DNA of 22,601 nucleotides from positions 1 to 22,601 of the forward strand of contig CAZKIU010000054.1 in the NCBI GenBank assembly GCA_964552955.1, written 5' to 3'. Positions within the stretch are counted from its first letter, which is position 1, and each line of letters begins with the position of its first letter. The translations under genes were made by a program, and so were the position numbers. The notes below the pieces were generated by a model. That model was not told the origin of the DNA and did not search any database. It was given only the letters and a program-made list of their open reading frames with translations. Positions 21,132 through 22,601 of this stretch are shown in pieces. Origin of the DNA: UBA1413 sp964552955. Lineage in GTDB: Bacteria; Bacteroidota; Bacteroidia; Bacteroidales; Prolixibacteraceae.

Positions 21132-21156
21132 TTCCATTTATGTTTCATTATGTTTG
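21125..21156 (+). promoter_or_regulatory. Main promoter of the nucleoside-salvage genes
   Basis: TTTG (21125-21128), a 20-nt spacer and TATGTTTG (21149-21156) match the Bacteroidota consensus at every defined base. The start near 21162 leaves a leader of about 250 nt. Confidence 0.65.
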
Positions 21157-21366
21157 TTGCTGTAATATTTTGAACCAATTTACTAGTGTCGCTCAAAATG
21201 AAAGCACTGCCGAACTTTTCGGAGGCAATATAAACGCGAGTAACATGTGTCCGATGAGAACCAACTTTCACTTTGGAATTTCTAAACCGGACAGCAGTGA
21301 ATTTCTTTCATAAAATAATATGTAACTGGAACATATAAATTGAAGATATGGTCAATTTTGTAGAAT

Positions 21367-21374
21367 TACTTTTG
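21367..21374 (+). promoter_or_regulatory. Possible second, proximal -7 box
   Basis: TACTTTTG fits TAnnTTTG. A TTG (21340-21342) is 24 nt upstream, longer than normal. If used, it would give a leader of about 34 nt and escape the operator. Confidence 0.3.
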
Positions 21375-21390
21375 TACCTGGCATGAATCA

Positions 21391-21406
21391 AATATTAATT
21401 AATATT
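21391..21406. repeat. 16-bp AT-only palindrome before the hydrolase start
   Basis: AATATTAATTAATATT is a perfect palindrome ending eight bases before the ATG. AT-only palindromes arise easily by chance in such a leader; it may affect ribosome access. Confidence 0.35.
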
Positions 21407-21413
21407 ACAAGAA

Positions 21414-22457
21414 ATGAAAACTACCTGTTTAGCTAGTGTATTGATCCTTTTATTGATGGGATGTTCCTCAAAAGTAAAGCAGCCTGCCGAAAACCCTGAT
21501 GCTGCAATGAAAGTCATTTTTGAGACTGATATGGGTAACGATGTAGATGATGCCCTGGCTCTCGACATGCTTTACAAATACATGGATGCCGGAAAAATAG
21601 ACCTGATTGGCATCATGACCAACAAGGAAAGCCTTTACTCTTCTGAATTCATTGACATCATGAATACCTGGTATGGGTACCCCGGCATCCCGGTGGGTAT
21701 CGTCCGTCAGGGCGCCGACTGTGAGAACGACGCCACCAACTATGCCAAACAGGTATGTCTCACGAATAAGGAGAATGGTGAACCATTATTTGGGCGCTCC
21801 CTGAAGAATTACGATCAGCTGCCCGATGCGCATCTGTTGTACCGTAAAATCCTGGCTCAGCAACCCGACCACTCCGTAACGATCATCTCCGTTGGATTTT
21901 CAACCAACCTGGGCCGGCTTCTGGAGACCCAGGCCGATGAATTCTCACCCCTGACAGGTAAAGAACTGGTAACTCAAAAGGTGAAGCTATTGTGCACCAT
22001 GGCCGGATGCTTCAACAACGACAAACTCAATGAATACAATATTGTCAAGGATATCCCCGCTGCCCGGAAAGTCTTTGAAGAATGGCCCACACAGCTGGTC
22101 ACCTCTCCCTTTGAAGTGGGTATCGCCATCCTTTATCCTGCATCCAGTATCTTGAACGATTTTACCTGGGCCCCGGCCCATCCTGCAGCGGAGGCCTACA
22201 AAAGCTACCAACCCATGCCTTATGACCGCCCGACCTGGGACCTGACCTCGGTCCTCTATACTGTCGAAGGTCCTTCCTGGTTTAATGTCTCTCCTGCCGG
22301 GAAAATAGGCGTTACCGATGTCGGCGGAACTACCTTCATTCCTGATTCAACAGCCCACCAATTTTACCTCACCGTAGATTCCCTACAGGCCGAAAAGATC
22401 AAACAACATTTCATCGACCTGATCAAACAGCAACCACTTCACTTTAAGCCGCAATAA
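21414..22457 (+). CDS. Nucleoside hydrolase-like lipoprotein
   Basis: 347 aa. A signal peptide ends in the lipobox LMGC with Cys17, so the protein is a lipid-anchored exported enzyme. The residues after Cys (SSKVKQ) lack the acidic surface-export signal of this phylum, suggesting a periplasmic face. The Ca2+-site motif TDMGNDVDDALAL (38-50) corresponds to the nucleoside hydrolase DxDxxxDD, with Glu37 at the first position. A C-terminal Asp in RPTWDLTSVL fits the other metal ligand. The family splits the N-glycosidic bond of nucleosides to free ribose and base. A ribokinase-like gene follows 90 nt downstream, and a LacI regulator is divergent, consistent with use of external nucleosides. Substrate preference is not readable. 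Confidence 0.88.
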   Translation: MKTTCLASVLILLLMGCSSKVKQPAENPDAAMKVIFETDMGNDVDDALALDMLYKYMDAGKIDLIGIMTNKESLYSSEFIDIMNTWYGYPGIPVGIVRQGADCENDATNYAKQVCLTNKENGEPLFGRSLKNYDQLPDAHLLYRKILAQQPDHSVTIISVGFSTNLGRLLETQADEFSPLTGKELVTQKVKLLCTMAGCFNNDKLNEYNIVKDIPAARKVFEEWPTQLVTSPFEVGIAILYPASSILNDFTWAPAHPAAEAYKSYQPMPYDRPTWDLTSVLYTVEGPSWFNVSPAGKIGVTDVGGTTFIPDSTAHQFYLTVDSLQAEKIKQHFIDLIKQQPLHFKPQ

Positions 22458-22488
22458 GCAGATCTTTTTGGTTCTCAGGTGAAAATCG

Positions 22489-22515
22489 CCTATCATATTG
22501 TTTAAATGATATAGG
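22489..22515. repeat. Imperfect hairpin between hydrolase and kinase genes
   Basis: CCTAT and CAT (22489-22497) can pair with ATG and ATAGG (22507-22515) with a small bulge. There is no T run after it, so it is more likely an mRNA-processing or stability element than a terminator. Confidence 0.25.
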
Positions 22516-22547
22516 GTCTATTCACGACCTTCCAGATAAATCAAAAA

Positions 22548-22601
22548 ATGGAAAAAATACTTGTTATCGGGAGTTCCAACACCGATTTGATTACCACAAT
22601 G
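22548..22601 (+). CDS. Ribokinase-like PfkB-family kinase, N-terminus only (3' truncated by window)
   Basis: The ATG at 22548 opens MEKILVIGSSNTDLITTM, the first strand and the conserved G-S-x-N-x-D motif of ribokinases. The window ends after 18 codons. Located 90 nt after the nucleoside hydrolase, it would phosphorylate ribose released from nucleosides to ribose 5-phosphate. The family is clear; the exact sugar is inferred from context. Confidence 0.72.
   Translation, partial: MEKILVIGSSNTDLITTM

Larger units (their letters stand above)
21009..21413. other. Divergent control region between lacI-type and nucleoside hydrolase genes
   Basis: 405 AT-rich bases with no gene. It holds the main operator and promoter (21116-21156), short inverted repeats such as CCGGA-TTTTTT-TCCGG (21083-21098), a second -7 box (21367-21374) and an AT palindrome (21391-21406). 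The stretch 21160-21360 shows no recognised riboswitch. Confidence 0.6.

Noticed and set aside
21044..21313. 89-codon plus-strand frame in the lacI/hydrolase control region
   Set aside because: It covers the operator and promoter and looks like random AT-rich translation.

Overview
The window looks like a chromosomal stretch from a Bacteroidota (probably Bacteroidales) genome, most likely a draft or metagenome assembly because it carries a 100-N gap. The evidence is the gene content: a BY-kinase with a Gly/Tyr tail, a TamB next to TsaD, LytS/LytTR-type regulation and a DUF4143 ATPase. The promoters agree: several match the Bacteroidota pattern TTTG-N20-TAnnTTTG, and Shine-Dalgarno sequences are mostly weak.

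Layout. 1-1209 is the 3' end of a Wzc-like tyrosine kinase for exopolysaccharide export. 1206-2519 (-) is an AAA/DUF4143 ATPase. 2732-4346 is a three-gene HipBST-type kinase toxin-antitoxin operon with its operators. 4347-4684 is a non-coding stretch with a terminator-like hairpin and a possible small RNA. 4685-7396 is ppdK, followed by a shared bidirectional terminator. 7467-9364 (-) is an RloA/RloB (AbiL-like) putative defence pair. 9486-13943 (-) is tamB. 13994-14540 is a MazEF-like module between tamB and tsaD. 14688-16280 is tsaD, interrupted by a large low-complexity repeat insertion that contains the assembly gap. 16360-16498 (-) is a deleted higBA fossil. 16682-17626 is an unrecognised secreted protein. 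17694-18791 and 18944-19951 are a LytS-type histidine kinase and a LytTR response regulator. 19929-20954 (-) is a LacI regulator. 21414-22457 is a lipoprotein nucleoside hydrolase, and 22548 starts a ribokinase-like gene cut by the window edge.

How the genes work together. Housekeeping and envelope genes (wzc, ppdK, tamB, tsaD) are interspersed with stress or defence modules (DUF4143 ATPase, HipBST, RloAB, MazEF and a dead higBA). Several of these are visibly more AT-rich than ppdK and tamB, as expected for acquired cassettes. The right end is a nucleoside-salvage unit. LacI is divergent from the hydrolase/ribokinase genes, and a perfect 16-bp operator lies over the -33 box of the hydrolase promoter. 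A second, similar site lies just downstream of the lacI -7 box.

The most unusual item is tsaD: an otherwise complete, normally essential tRNA t6A enzyme carries at least about 150 residues of Ser/Pro/Ala/Thr repeats in one loop. The LytTR regulator has a comparable 13-residue repeat linker. The HipBST system also departs from the E. coli paradigm, because its HipS has no tryptophan.
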